From an uncultured Chryseobacterium sp. (GTDB taxonomy: Bacteria > Bacteroidota > Bacteroidia > Flavobacteriales > Weeksellaceae): a stretch of 64,000 nt of DNA. Shown here one piece after another: positions 5,651 to 14,406 of the stretch. The stretch is taken from the NCBI GenBank assembly GCA_913775525.1, contig CAJYLH010000002.1, positions 31,719 through 95,718 of the forward strand. The letters are read 5' to 3'. A model generated the notes under the pieces. The model had not been told where the DNA came from. It made no database searches and worked only from the letters and a program-made list of their open reading frames with translations. The translations under genes and the position numbers were made by a program. How positions within the stretch are numbered: position 1 is the first letter of the stretch; each line of letters begins with the position of its first letter.

Positions 5651-8602
5651 TTAGAATGATAAATTAAACCCTATTGTAATAATTCTTGCAGGAGTATACC
5701 TATTGGTAGTGGTCCCGTTAAATGACTGAGTCGGTTCCAGGCCTTTTCTAGCTGTTTTACTCCAGAGGTTCTCTCCGGATACCAAGATCCTGAGAGCAGT
5801 TAAACCGTATTGAGAAATATCTGTTGGGTTAAAACTATAAGATAATCCTGCCTGTCTCAAAGAAATAAAATCAGATTTCACCAACCATCTTGATGAAGCA
5901 GCATTAGAACTTACATATGTTGAAGAATTCAATGCAGGAACATCGGTAATTTGTCCCGGGGTTGTCCACCTGTTTAAAATATCAGTACTCAAAGCACTTC
6001 CCTGTGGATAACTTGACATCAGCGACTGATAGTTGGTATCATAAGTCATTCCACCCAGCTGATAGGTAAACATTGCGGATAGCGACCATTGCTTATATGT
6101 GAACGCTGTACCAAAACTACCAAACAAATCTGGTATTGCCGTTCCTGAATAATCGTATTTCGCTTTGTTAAAGTTAGTCGTCACTAATGTTCCGTTTACA
6201 GTTCTGATATCAGAAGCAGTTGTTCCTGCATAGGTATCTGCAACCAAAAATAGAGGAGAACCATCTGCAGGATCTACTCCATACCATTGTCTCAACCAAT
6301 AGTCATAAATAGAATGCCCTACAGATATTTTTTTACTTCCATTGATGATTTCAGTGATACCACTGGAAAGCTCTGTAATCTGATTTTTAAGTGTTGATGC
6401 ATTGGCATTGAGGTTCCAGGTAAAACTTTCGGTTTTTATGACATCTGCATTGATCGAAAATTCGAAACCGCGATTATACATCGTTCCGACATTCTTACTG
6501 ATGCTATTTCCCGGAACACCTCCGGAAACCGGCACTGGTACAGGGAAAATTAAATCATCGGTAATCCTGTTGTAATATTCTGCAGTACCGGTAATCCTTC
6601 CGCCAAAAAGGCCAAAATCCACTCCGAGATCAGTCTGTTTATTCGTTTCCCAAGTAATGGTAGGATCTGCCAGGAAACCGAATAAAATACCTGGTTCGGA
6701 AGCATTATTATAACCTAGGCTATAAGTACTTTTATACATATAATAGCTGTTTGTTCCGTCATTTCCTACCTCACCATACGAACCCCTCAATTTCAGCTCA
6801 CTTACCAATCTGGAATCAGATAAAAAGTCTTCGCCTTTGATTCTCCATCCGGCACCAACAGACCAGAATGAGTGCCATCTCACATCTTCTTTAAACCTTG
6901 AAGATGCATCCCACCGAATGGATCCTGATAAAAGATACTTAGAATCATAATCATAGTTTAACCTTGAAAATACACTTTCCTTCCTGTAATTGTCTGTTTG
7001 AGATGTTAAAGATGTCGGAGTTACGAAATTGATGAGATCATCATTGTTATCTACGGTCTGGCCCTGCTTGTACCCATACATATATTCATACATGTATTTG
7101 TAGTTTTCATGTCCCAATAAATATTCAAAATTGTGGGAACCGAATTTTCTTTTGTAATTCAATAACTGATTAAAAGTAAGGGTCTGCTCTGTGAATGTAG
7201 ATTTTTCAGCAGCTCCTGCAGGCGCTGCATCTCCAATGATTTTATTGATGTATCTGCCTCTTCTGTTATTTCTAATGTCGTATCCTACATTGGTAGATAA
7301 TGTCAGGTACGGATCTACTTTTACCTCAGCATAAGCTCTTGAAATAATATAATAGTTTTTTGAGATGTCTCTGTTCAAAAGAGTTTCCTGAATAACATTC
7401 CTTCCTGCCGCAGCATCTGCGCCCCTTGCACTACCGGCATCATATATTACATTGCCTGCTGCATCATATAATGTTGCAAAAGTATTAGGGTCATGGGCAT
7501 AAGGACTGTAAATTGGTCCCATTGTCCTTGTCCAGCTATAAGGATTGATATAAGATGAATTATTATCAGCTCCATCTACTGAATTATTACCATTGGAGGA
7601 TACCCCGCTGATACTCGTTCCTAGTTTTAACCAGCTTTTAAGTTGAGAATCCACTTTAAGCCTTGCAGTAAATCTTTCAAAATCAGACTTTACAAGATAG
7701 CCGGTTTCATTTGTATAACTTACAGAAGAAAAATAAGTTGTTTTATTGCTCCCTCCACTGTAGTTTAATTCATAATTCTGCCTGAAACCGGTTTTAATCA
7801 ATGGTTTTTGCCAATCCAGATCTGTGTATTTCAATTGTGCATTGGGATTAAGGATCCCGTCTATTACCAGGCCATTATCTGCAACATTGAATACATTGGT
7901 CTTAAGGACACCGGAAATCAAGTTATTGGTTGCAAATGTATTGGCAGCGGCAAGTCCTAAAGTCGGATTTGTTGCAAATCTTCCGTTTCTCATCGCTTCC
8001 CAAACAAGTGGATAGTACTGATAAACATCTACTCGGTCATATTCAGGAATTGATCTTCCTACATAGCCTGTACTCATGCTGAAATTAAGGGCATCGGTAC
8101 CTTTCCTACCGGATTTTGTTGTTATTAAAACAACTCCATTAGCGGCAGCTGATCCATATAAAGATGTTGAGGCAGCATCTTTTAGAATATTGAAAGAAGC
8201 AATATCGTTAGGGTTAAGTGCAGAAAGAGAACCTGTATAAATAACACCATCAACTACATACAAGGGCGATGTAGATATCCCATAAGATCCGATACCCCTG
8301 ATTTGAATGTTCGGAGCACTTCCAGGCTGACCGGTGCTTGCAGCAATTTTCACGCCCGCGCTTGCACCATCTAATGCTTGTCCTATATTTGAAATAGGAC
8401 GGTCTGCAAACTGCTTTGCCTTAACTTCAGTGTTTGAGCCAACCAGTGTTTCTCTTCTTTGAGAGCCATAGGCCACAATGACCACCTCATCAATCTGCTT
8501 TTCTTTAGCTGCTGTATCACTTTTTATTTTCTGGGCATCTGCGAGATGCATGCCTGAAAAAAACATGACAGCAGTAGTAACTAGCGACAATTTAATTTTC
8601 AT
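5651..8602 (-). CDS. SusC/RagA-family TonB-linked outer-membrane transporter
   Basis: 983 residues from the ATG at 8600-8602, which begins a good signal peptide (MKIKLSLVTTAVMFFSGMHLADAQ); an ATG nine codons upstream adds only a leader tail. The TonB box region (KQIDEVVIVAYGSQRR) follows the signal peptide almost directly, then the plug domain with the SusC signature around residues 100-160 (IQIRGIGS, PLYVVDGVIYTG, LKDAASTSLYGSAAANGVVLI). The long barrel ends in IGFNLSF with terminal Phe. The carboxypeptidase-regulatory-like domain usually found ahead of the plug in SusC proteins is missing. It imports the ligand caught by the adjacent SusD in a TonB-dependent way. AT-rich upstream DNA (8603-8806) holds a possible -7 element TAGTTTTG at 8753-8760. 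Confidence 0.95.
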   Translation of the reverse strand: MKIKLSLVTTAVMFFSGMHLADAQKIKSDTAAKEKQIDEVVIVAYGSQRRETLVGSNTEVKAKQFADRPISNIGQALDGASAGVKIAASTGQPGSAPNIQIRGIGSYGISTSPLYVVDGVIYTGSLSALNPNDIASFNILKDAASTSLYGSAAANGVVLITTKSGRKGTDALNFSMSTGYVGRSIPEYDRVDVYQYYPLVWEAMRNGRFATNPTLGLAAANTFATNNLISGVLKTNVFNVADNGLVIDGILNPNAQLKYTDLDWQKPLIKTGFRQNYELNYSGGSNKTTYFSSVSYTNETGYLVKSDFERFTARLKVDSQLKSWLKLGTSISGVSSNGNNSVDGADNNSSYINPYSWTRTMGPIYSPYAHDPNTFATLYDAAGNVIYDAGSARGADAAAGRNVIQETLLNRDISKNYYIISRAYAEVKVDPYLTLSTNVGYDIRNNRRGRYINKIIGDAAPAGAAEKSTFTEQTLTFNQLLNYKRKFGSHNFEYLLGHENYKYMYEYMYGYKQGQTVDNNDDLINFVTPTSLTSQTDNYRKESVFSRLNYDYDSKYLLSGSIRWDASSRFKEDVRWHSFWSVGAGWRIKGEDFLSDSRLVSELKLRGSYGEVGNDGTNSYYMYKSTYSLGYNNASEPGILFGFLADPTITWETNKQTDLGVDFGLFGGRITGTAEYYNRITDDLIFPVPVPVSGGVPGNSISKNVGTMYNRGFEFSINADVIKTESFTWNLNANASTLKNQITELSSGITEIINGSKKISVGHSIYDYWLRQWYGVDPADGSPLFLVADTYAGTTASDIRTVNGTLVTTNFNKAKYDYSGTAIPDLFGSFGTAFTYKQWSLSAMFTYQLGGMTYDTNYQSLMSSYPQGSALSTDILNRWTTPGQITDVPALNSSTYVSSNAASSRWLVKSDFISLRQAGLSYSFNPTDISQYGLTALRILVSGENLWSKTARKGLEPTQSFNGTTTNRYTPARIITIGFNLSF

Positions 8603-8807
8603 AATCTTTAATATATTTAACGGCAGCAAATATGTTAATAATTATTAACAAATACAAATTAATGTTAAATATATATGTTATTGATAAATTAAATAACTTA
8701 AATTTATCATTAAATCATTAAATTAAATATAATTATAATAGTTCAATAATAACAAAACTAACAACCGTTCGTTTGATTTTTACTTTATTATTACGATCCA
8801 TCAAAAC

Positions 8808-8854
8808 AAAATAGCTGACTGATATCCACTTAGTAAATACCCATCAGCTATTTT
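8808..8854 (-). terminator. intrinsic terminator after the crotonase-fold gene
   Basis: AAAATAGCTGA (8808-8818) pairs with TCAGCTATTTT (8844-8854), an 11-base perfect stem with a 25-base loop, followed on the minus strand by GTTTTG. Its distance (about 30 bases past the stop at 8884) fits the 3' end of that gene. Confidence 0.55.
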
Positions 8855-8883
8855 TTGAAAATTAAATTTTATCCGAAAAAGTG

Positions 8884-9648
8884 CTATTTTTCCCTCAGCC
8901 GTTCCTTAATCGCCTCAATATTTTTCTTGGCAGAATCTTCAAGAATAAGGCTTGCACTCATATGGATCCTTGCCGGCATCAGTTCATTGAAATGATCTGT
9001 TCCCTCCCAGGAAACTTTTTTTATCAATGCCAAAGCATCCTGGCTTCTGGAAGACAGGGTTTGGAGGAATTTCTCCAGCCTGGAATCCATCTCGGCAATA
9101 TTCTCTGATACCGAATGATAGATATTATGCTGTTCTGCCCATTCTGCAGACCTGAAATCAGCATCAATGGCCATCGCAGAAAATTGGGATTTACCGATTT
9201 TTCGTTCCACATAAGGACCGATAACAAAAGGGCCGATCCCTAAATTGATTTCCGTTAAAGCTAAAGCGGAGTCTTTAGTGGCAAAACAATAATCGGCACC
9301 ACATGCAATACCTACGCCTCCACCGGTCGTTTTACCCTGAACCCTTACTACAACAATCTTTCCGCAGTTCCTCATCGCATTAAGTACTTTGGCAAAGCCC
9401 CCAAAAAACTGCCGGGACTTTTCCAGCTCCTCGATTTCCAGCAGTTCGTCAAAGCTGGCACCGGCACAGAATGCTTTTTCACCGTCACTTTTAATCAGGA
9501 TAGCCTTAACTTCTTCCCGGGATCCTTCCTCTAAAATAGTCTGGGCGAGTTTTTCAAGTACAGCACCGGGAAGCGAATTGCTCTTTGGTGTTCCGAAAGT
9601 GATTTCCGCGATATGGTTTCTCAGTTCTGATACTACAAATTCATTCAT
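8884..9648 (-). CDS. enoyl-CoA hydratase/isomerase family protein
   Basis: 254 residues of the crotonase fold. The oxyanion-hole segments are FCAGAS (60-65) and TTGGGVGIACGAD (108-119). A Glu in LTEINLGIGP (133) matches the first catalytic Glu of enoyl-CoA hydratases, while the second (rat Glu164 region) appears replaced in KSQFSAMAIDA, and the usual PGxGG after GLxP is changed to GPFVIGPYV. This resembles divergent family members rather than PaaF or PaaG, so hydratase activity is not certain. It stands alone, with its own promoter and terminator, about 2 kb downstream of the paa cluster on the same strand. A link to acyl-CoA breakdown is inference. Confidence 0.8.
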   Translation of the reverse strand: MNEFVVSELRNHIAEITFGTPKSNSLPGAVLEKLAQTILEEGSREEVKAILIKSDGEKAFCAGASFDELLEIEELEKSRQFFGGFAKVLNAMRNCGKIVVVRVQGKTTGGGVGIACGADYCFATKDSALALTEINLGIGPFVIGPYVERKIGKSQFSAMAIDADFRSAEWAEQHNIYHSVSENIAEMDSRLEKFLQTLSSRSQDALALIKKVSWEGTDHFNELMPARIHMSASLILEDSAKKNIEAIKERLREK

Positions 9649-9671
9649 TTCTTATATCTATTGGATTTTTA

Positions 9672-9679
9672 CAAAAGTA
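9672..9679 (-). promoter_or_regulatory. -7 promoter element of the crotonase-fold gene
   Basis: TACTTTTG on the minus strand matches TAnnTTTG exactly, 24 bases ahead of the ATG. I do not see a clear TTTG at the -33 distance. Confidence 0.4.
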
Positions 9680-9740
9680 CTAATTAGGCCAGCATAAGAG
9701 ATCATTATTGACCATAATAATTACACATTTTCTTAACCTT

Positions 9741-10052
9741 TTCCGTATAAATACGGAATACCACATTGAGTTATTTATACTGAGCGTTTTCACATCTGGA
9801 CTGTATACTTTTGAAATGTTCATTTATACTGAATGGCCATCAGGATCTGGTGTATCATTTACGGTAATGAATCTCAATACGAGCACTTTTATTTACCCAT
9901 ATGTAAAGTGTCTATCACTAAACAACTGAAGTCTCCGGATATTTCCGGCGGCTTTTTTTATTGATTATGTGGTGCCCGGATACAGGTCTTCAATGGTTGC
10001 GCAAATGTTCAGTCCGTATAAATACGCAATGCTGAATCCGGTATTTATACGC
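9741..10052. repeat. cluster of GTATAAA/TTTATAC motifs, including an 18-base palindrome
   Basis: Five copies of GTATAAA or its complement occur within about 310 bases, at roughly 9745, 9774, 9823, 10017 and 10044. The first is inside the perfect palindrome TTCCGTATAAATACGGAA (9741-9758). The last two form an inverted pair, CGTATAAATACG (10015-10026) and GGTATTTATACGC (10040-10052). The region between the crotonase-fold gene and the SMUG2 gene (9649-10211) carries no convincing protein gene. It could be a multi-site regulatory region or a small-RNA locus. Confidence 0.5.
9931..9959 (+). terminator. intrinsic terminator, plus strand, with no gene in front
   Basis: GTCTCCGG and CCGGCGGC pair around ATATT, followed by seven T (9953-9959). 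The preceding 270 bases contain only a weak 73-codon frame, so this terminator may end a non-coding plus-strand transcript. Confidence 0.55.
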
Positions 10053-10198
10053 TAACCAGGTCCATCCTGAAACCCTTACTTTGTGATCAGAATACAATGT
10101 TCCTCAGATAAACATATTTAGCTTATAAAACGAACTCATAACCATGAAAACTATATAAGCAGAGATCGGACGATAAGATTCTAATACATAAATGAGAT

Positions 10199-10236
10199 GT
10201 GAAGCCCCGAATTAATTCTTTGGGGCTTCACTTTTT
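10199..10236 (+). terminator. intrinsic terminator overlapping the 3' end of the SMUG2 gene
   Basis: GTGAAGCCCC (10199-10208) pairs perfectly with GGGGCTTCAC (10222-10231); five T follow on the plus strand. The 3' arm lies inside the last codons of the minus-strand SMUG2 gene. The T tract favours plus-strand termination; on the minus strand the downstream bases are only moderately T-rich. Confidence 0.6.
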
Positions 10237-10913
10237 AATGCCAATATATATTTATCGATATAAAGAGATTTTTCTTTCGATTTATACTGCTGGATGTATC
10301 TCGGATGCTCGAGGACGGTCATTGTATCAAAAAGATCAGCCTCCTGGTTAATTTTTGCAATGAAATCAGCATTCTTTTTACCCATGATAAAAATTTCGGA
10401 GGAATCAACGTTCAGGCTAAGGTGTTTTTTTAACGAATCGATCATAAAGCACTTCACCTCATTGAACAGGGCCTTATCGTCATAATAATTGGCATTCACC
10501 CAACCACTTTTCGATTTCCTGACGATGGCCAGCGGAAAGGGTGAATTGATGTAAACCTCGCTGTAAAACTCTTCGGCACCGCCATATTCCGCAATCATGT
10601 CATAAACAAAAACAGAGGAAACTTCATGGGTATACGCTGACGTCATCTTAATTCCACATATGCTTTCCAGCCTCTTTGTATCGGTAAAAGGAACTCCGGT
10701 AACTCCGGAGCCATGACGGCTGGGATTAATGCCCAAAAGGAATTTCCGCTGATTGGAGTCGTTGTAGTACTTACGGTAAAACTTTTTCATCACCTCCAGG
10801 GTTTCAGGGTTATCCAGATACGGATTCATTACCATGAAATCATCCGGAAGATTTCCGCTGTAATGAAGGGTTTTATTGAATTCGATAACCTGCTCTGCAA
10901 AAGTTCCTTTCAT
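10212..10913 (-). CDS. SMUG2-type uracil-DNA glycosylase family protein
   Basis: 233 residues. The block LLGINPSRHGSGVTGVPFTD (about 59-78) is the signature of the SMUG2 (DUF4918) branch of the uracil-DNA glycosylase superfamily, where GINPS corresponds to motif 1. The motif 2 counterpart near the C-terminus reads LEHPRYIQQY, with the conserved His-Pro. SMUG2 enzymes from Bacteroidota remove uracil and some deaminated purines from DNA in base excision repair; activity here is inferred from family membership. The gene starts 13 bases after the DUF4241 stop, so the two may be cotranscribed. Confidence 0.85.
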   Translation of the reverse strand: MKGTFAEQVIEFNKTLHYSGNLPDDFMVMNPYLDNPETLEVMKKFYRKYYNDSNQRKFLLGINPSRHGSGVTGVPFTDTKRLESICGIKMTSAYTHEVSSVFVYDMIAEYGGAEEFYSEVYINSPFPLAIVRKSKSGWVNANYYDDKALFNEVKCFMIDSLKKHLSLNVDSSEIFIMGKKNADFIAKINQEADLFDTMTVLEHPRYIQQYKSKEKSLYIDKYILALKSEAPKN

Positions 10914-10926
10914 ATTCGATTATAAT

Positions 10927-11664
10927 CTAAACAAAATCATCATTTTCCTCTTCATCATCACTTAATGCCAGCTCAATATCGATAAACTGGATGTACAACC
11001 CGCAGATTCGGTCGTTTTCATCATAAGCAAAATATACCGGATAACCACCGTCGCCGAAACCGCTGGCAAACATCGGAATCTGATAATCGGTACCCGGAAT
11101 GGTCCAGTTAATCCAATCGCCTCCCTCTCTCTGATTATCAGGAAATGCTTCATAACTTTTCCTGAACAGCTCCGCAAAATAATCATCATAAAGGTTGTCT
11201 CCACTGAATTCTTGTACGAAACGATCAAAGGCGGGAAGCGCTTCAGCATCGGCAATACAAGCCAGTCCGGCATCTACATGGAATCCGAAGTAATCATCCT
11301 CCTGTACGCCTTTAAGATTTTCATCCCCTATTAAAGCTTCCTGATACAATACCGGCCTTTCGTCAGAAAACTTTACCTTAACCGCAGCGTACCGGTTGCC
11401 CCATTCTTCAGATTTTACCACAGCGATGGTTACAGGAAAGTTTCCTTTGGGGGCTTCTTTAAAATAAGGTTTTTGATTCCCATCCAAAAAGACCAGCGGA
11501 TCTCTCACGACTATTTTACCCGAAGGCAGAGATACATTTCCTATTTCAAGAACTTCAAGAGGCTGCCCTAAAATTTCCGCCGAAGTAAAATACGATTCCA
11601 GATCAGCAGGACAAACCAAGATATGTTTTGCATTTTCCCACTGTTGCATCCATTCTGCATTCAT
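10927..11664 (-). CDS. DUF4241 protein
   Basis: 245 residues, no signal peptide. The segment YFGFHVDAGLACIADAEALPAFDRF (first 20 residues from 124) and the later GDGGYPVYFAYDENDRICG block match the DUF4241 family, soluble proteins of unknown function that are often found near SUKH-like immunity or stress proteins. The C-terminus is very acidic (SDDEEENDDFV). No toxin gene is adjacent, so an immunity role cannot be argued from context. It is followed closely by the SMUG2 gene on the same strand. Confidence 0.75.
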   Translation of the reverse strand: MNAEWMQQWENAKHILVCPADLESYFTSAEILGQPLEVLEIGNVSLPSGKIVVRDPLVFLDGNQKPYFKEAPKGNFPVTIAVVKSEEWGNRYAAVKVKFSDERPVLYQEALIGDENLKGVQEDDYFGFHVDAGLACIADAEALPAFDRFVQEFSGDNLYDDYFAELFRKSYEAFPDNQREGGDWINWTIPGTDYQIPMFASGFGDGGYPVYFAYDENDRICGLYIQFIDIELALSDDEEENDDFV

Positions 11665-11761
11665 GTTCTTTAATTTATTATACCTTGAAAATACAGAATA
11701 AAAACAGGTCGGTCAAGCAAGTTCGGGTTTTTAACAAAAGATTATAAGCTTGCGGTATGCT

Positions 11762-11794
11762 AAAAAAAGCAGCGGCTTAGTCATAAGCCGCTGC
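11762..11794 (-). terminator. strong terminator at the end of the phenylacetate cluster
   Basis: GCAGCGGCTTA (11769-11779) pairs perfectly with TAAGCCGCTGC (11784-11794) around a four-base loop; seven T follow on the minus strand. It lies about 30 bases after the paaZ stop. Confidence 0.9.
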
Positions 11795-11823
11795 ATTATT
11801 ATGCTCGTGTGTCCGCTATTGTA

Positions 11824-14319
11824 TTAAATCAATCCGAACTGTTCGAAATGATGCGTAAAATGCTTCCTGTGCATCAGTTCCCACATTTCTTTATTCAGTT
11901 TCCCGAATACGAAGTTCATATGCTCGGCCTGCGGATTTTCTCTGTAATAGATGGAAAATCTTTTCAGGTTATCCAGGAACGACTGTTTAGCGGCATCCAG
12001 GTTTTTATACTTTAGTTCGGGTAATGAACCGTCTGCATCCAGGAACGGAGCCTGAAAATCTTTTGGCATTTTGCGGTGGTTGTACAGGGAATCCTGCCAT
12101 TTTTCCAGATGCTCTTCGGGAGTGAAGCACTGATCGGCTTCCGGCTCTCCAAGACTCACCAATACCGCCTGCTCTAAATGTTCAATCATCTGCTGGGCGG
12201 ACATTTTCCCCCATTGTGAAGGCGTTTTCTCCGTTAAACCATTCAGGATTTTCTGAACATTCTTTACATTAAGGTCGATGAATGGTGATTGTTTGGCTAC
12301 CAAAGTAAGAATCGTTGCTACACAAACCACTTCTTCTCTCTGGTTGACCACTTCCACCAGCCATTTCACCACGCCGGAAGGAATATTTCTGCCTTTTACG
12401 CCACGGTTGATTTTTTCTTTGGCCGTTAAATAAACGGTAATCGTATCTCCGGCATATACCGGTTTGAAGAACGAACAGTTTTCCAGTCCGTAATTGGCGA
12501 TCACTGGTCCTTTCTTTCCGGAAACGAACAGTCCTGCCGCTGCGGAAAGGATAAAATAGCCATGGGCAACGGTTTTATCGAAAATAGTTCCCGTTAAGCT
12601 CGTTGCATCCGTATGGGCATAGAAATGATCCCATGAAACATTAGAGAAATTCACGATATCGGCATCGGTAACGGTTCTTCCTGCGGTTTCCAGCGAATCA
12701 CCGATTTCCACTTCTTCAAAATACTTCCGGAAAGGATGTTTGTCGGAATATTTCTTTTCGGCACCCTGCTGGTACACTTTGGTAATCGCGGTCAGGATAT
12801 CCGGAGACCCCTGAATCGCGGTTTTCTGAAGGAAAAAATGAAGACCGTTTAATCCACCCATCTCTTCGCCTCCTCCGGCTCTTCCGGGACCGCCGTGCAT
12901 CAGCGTCGGAAGCGGTGAGCCGTGACCGGTGCTTTCCTTGGCGTTATCCCTGTTCAGGACGAAGATCCTTCCGTGCTGTGAGGCCATTCTCCATGAAGTT
13001 TCGGCTACGAATTTTTCATCGTGAGAAATAATAGATCCTACTAAACTTCCTTTTCCTCTCTTCGCCAGAGCAGCCGCTTCTTCCGCATCTTTATAAGGCA
13101 TCAGCGTAGAAACCGGTCCGAAGGCTTCGACGTCGTGAGAAATATTCTTTTCGAAAGGTTTATCGTTAAAGAACAATTTAGGACTCATGAAGGCACCGTT
13201 TTCGTAATCGGCATCCACCAGTTCGTGCTGTCCGTCATAAATCAGTTCCGTCTCTGCTTTCAATAGATTGACCTTTCTCAACACCTCATCATACTGCTGT
13301 CTGCCAACCAGAGATCCCATCTTCGTTTCCCGGCTCAAAGGGTTTCCGATTTTGGTCTGGTCCAAATCTTTGGCTAAAGCCTGCTGAACATCGCCTACTA
13401 AATTCTCAGGAACAATGATCCTTCTGATGGCCGTACATTTCTGTCCGGCTTTAGTGGTCATTTCGTTACGTACTTCCTTGATGAACAAATCGAATTCCGG
13501 AGTCCCCGGCTTCGCTTCCAATCCTAAGATCGAACAGTTCAGTGAATCGGCTTCCATATTGAAGCGCACGGCATTGCCTGCCACCGATGGTAACGATTTT
13601 AATTTTCTCCCCGTTGTTGCCGAACCGGTAAACAGTACGGAATCCCCGTCCTGAACGTAATCCAGGATATTTCCCGGTTCCCCGCAGACCAGTTGCACCG
13701 CTCCTTCAGGCAACAGGCCGCTTTCGATCATATCCTGAAATACCGCATTGGTAAGATAAGAACCAAACGGGGAAGGCTTCACAACGGAAGGAACACCTGC
13801 CAGTAATGAAGTCGACAGTTTTTCGAGCATCCCCCAAACCGGGAAGTTATACGCATTAATCTGAACGGAAACCCCTTCACTCGGCGTAAGGATATGGGTT
13901 CCCAGGAAAGTTCCGTTGGCTGAAATTTTCTGGGTTTCCCCATCTACCCAAAATGGTGTATTTGGAAGCATTCTCTTGGCCAGTCCGGAATACGTAAAGA
14001 ACGTTCCGAAACCTCCTTCGATATCCACCCATGAATCTACATGGGTTGCTCCTGTTTTGTAGGATAAATCGTAATATTTTTTCTTTCTTTCGAGAAGATA
14101 AAGGGCAACTTTCTTCAGCATTTCTCCACGGTCATAGAACGTCATGGACGAAAGATTTTTGTACCCAACGGTTCTTCCGTAGTCCAAAGCCTGTTCGAAA
14201 TTAAGCCCTTCCGTATCCGAAACGGCTACCTGCTCTCCCGTCACGGCATTATACAGAGGAATCCCGTTTCCGGTCCCTTCGATCCATTCGCCGTGGATAT
14301 AATTTTTTAGTTTTTGCAT
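11824..14319 (-). CDS. paaZ: PaaZ oxepin-CoA hydrolase/3-oxo-5,6-dehydrosuberyl-CoA semialdehyde dehydrogenase with extra C-terminal DUF1569-like domain
   Basis: 831 residues from the ATG at 14317-14319; an in-frame GTG at 14352 lies in the spacer repeats and is rejected. Residues 1-520 are aldehyde dehydrogenase with catalytic C295 in KAGQKCTAIRR, the same number as in E. coli PaaZ. Residues about 540-680 are a MaoC-like hydratase with D564 and H569 in WDHFYAHTDA. Together they hydrolyse the oxepin-CoA ring and oxidise the reactive aldehyde. E. coli PaaZ stops at 681; here residues 687-831 add a domain with GKMSAQQMIEHLEQAV and a final FGKLNKEMW...HHFEQFG, resembling DUF1569 of the DinB-like four-helix fold. 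It is the last gene of the paa cluster, followed by a strong terminator. Confidence 0.95.
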   Translation of the reverse strand: MQKLKNYIHGEWIEGTGNGIPLYNAVTGEQVAVSDTEGLNFEQALDYGRTVGYKNLSSMTFYDRGEMLKKVALYLLERKKKYYDLSYKTGATHVDSWVDIEGGFGTFFTYSGLAKRMLPNTPFWVDGETQKISANGTFLGTHILTPSEGVSVQINAYNFPVWGMLEKLSTSLLAGVPSVVKPSPFGSYLTNAVFQDMIESGLLPEGAVQLVCGEPGNILDYVQDGDSVLFTGSATTGRKLKSLPSVAGNAVRFNMEADSLNCSILGLEAKPGTPEFDLFIKEVRNEMTTKAGQKCTAIRRIIVPENLVGDVQQALAKDLDQTKIGNPLSRETKMGSLVGRQQYDEVLRKVNLLKAETELIYDGQHELVDADYENGAFMSPKLFFNDKPFEKNISHDVEAFGPVSTLMPYKDAEEAAALAKRGKGSLVGSIISHDEKFVAETSWRMASQHGRIFVLNRDNAKESTGHGSPLPTLMHGGPGRAGGGEEMGGLNGLHFFLQKTAIQGSPDILTAITKVYQQGAEKKYSDKHPFRKYFEEVEIGDSLETAGRTVTDADIVNFSNVSWDHFYAHTDATSLTGTIFDKTVAHGYFILSAAAGLFVSGKKGPVIANYGLENCSFFKPVYAGDTITVYLTAKEKINRGVKGRNIPSGVVKWLVEVVNQREEVVCVATILTLVAKQSPFIDLNVKNVQKILNGLTEKTPSQWGKMSAQQMIEHLEQAVLVSLGEPEADQCFTPEEHLEKWQDSLYNHRKMPKDFQAPFLDADGSLPELKYKNLDAAKQSFLDNLKRFSIYYRENPQAEHMNFVFGKLNKEMWELMHRKHFTHHFEQFGLI

Positions 14320-14406
14320 ACAATTTAATTTAACAATGTATTGATGTAACACTTTAAAAATTTGATTGTCAGACTTTTATATTGGTACATTAGTATATTA
14401 TTCTAT
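14320..14406. repeat. period-8 repeat spacer, AATGTANC type
   Basis: The gap between paaZ and the esterase is built of 8-base units such as AATTTAAC and AATGTATT read forward from the left, and AATATACT, AATGTACC read on the complement from the right. The two arms are inverted relative to each other, so the RNA could fold into a long imperfect hairpin. Confidence 0.6.

Noticed and set aside
9708-9929. 73-codon plus-strand frame ending at a terminator
   Set aside because: Composition is unlike a protein gene, it contains the palindromic GTATAAA motifs and no start signal is visible; I treat the stretch as a possible non-coding transcript.
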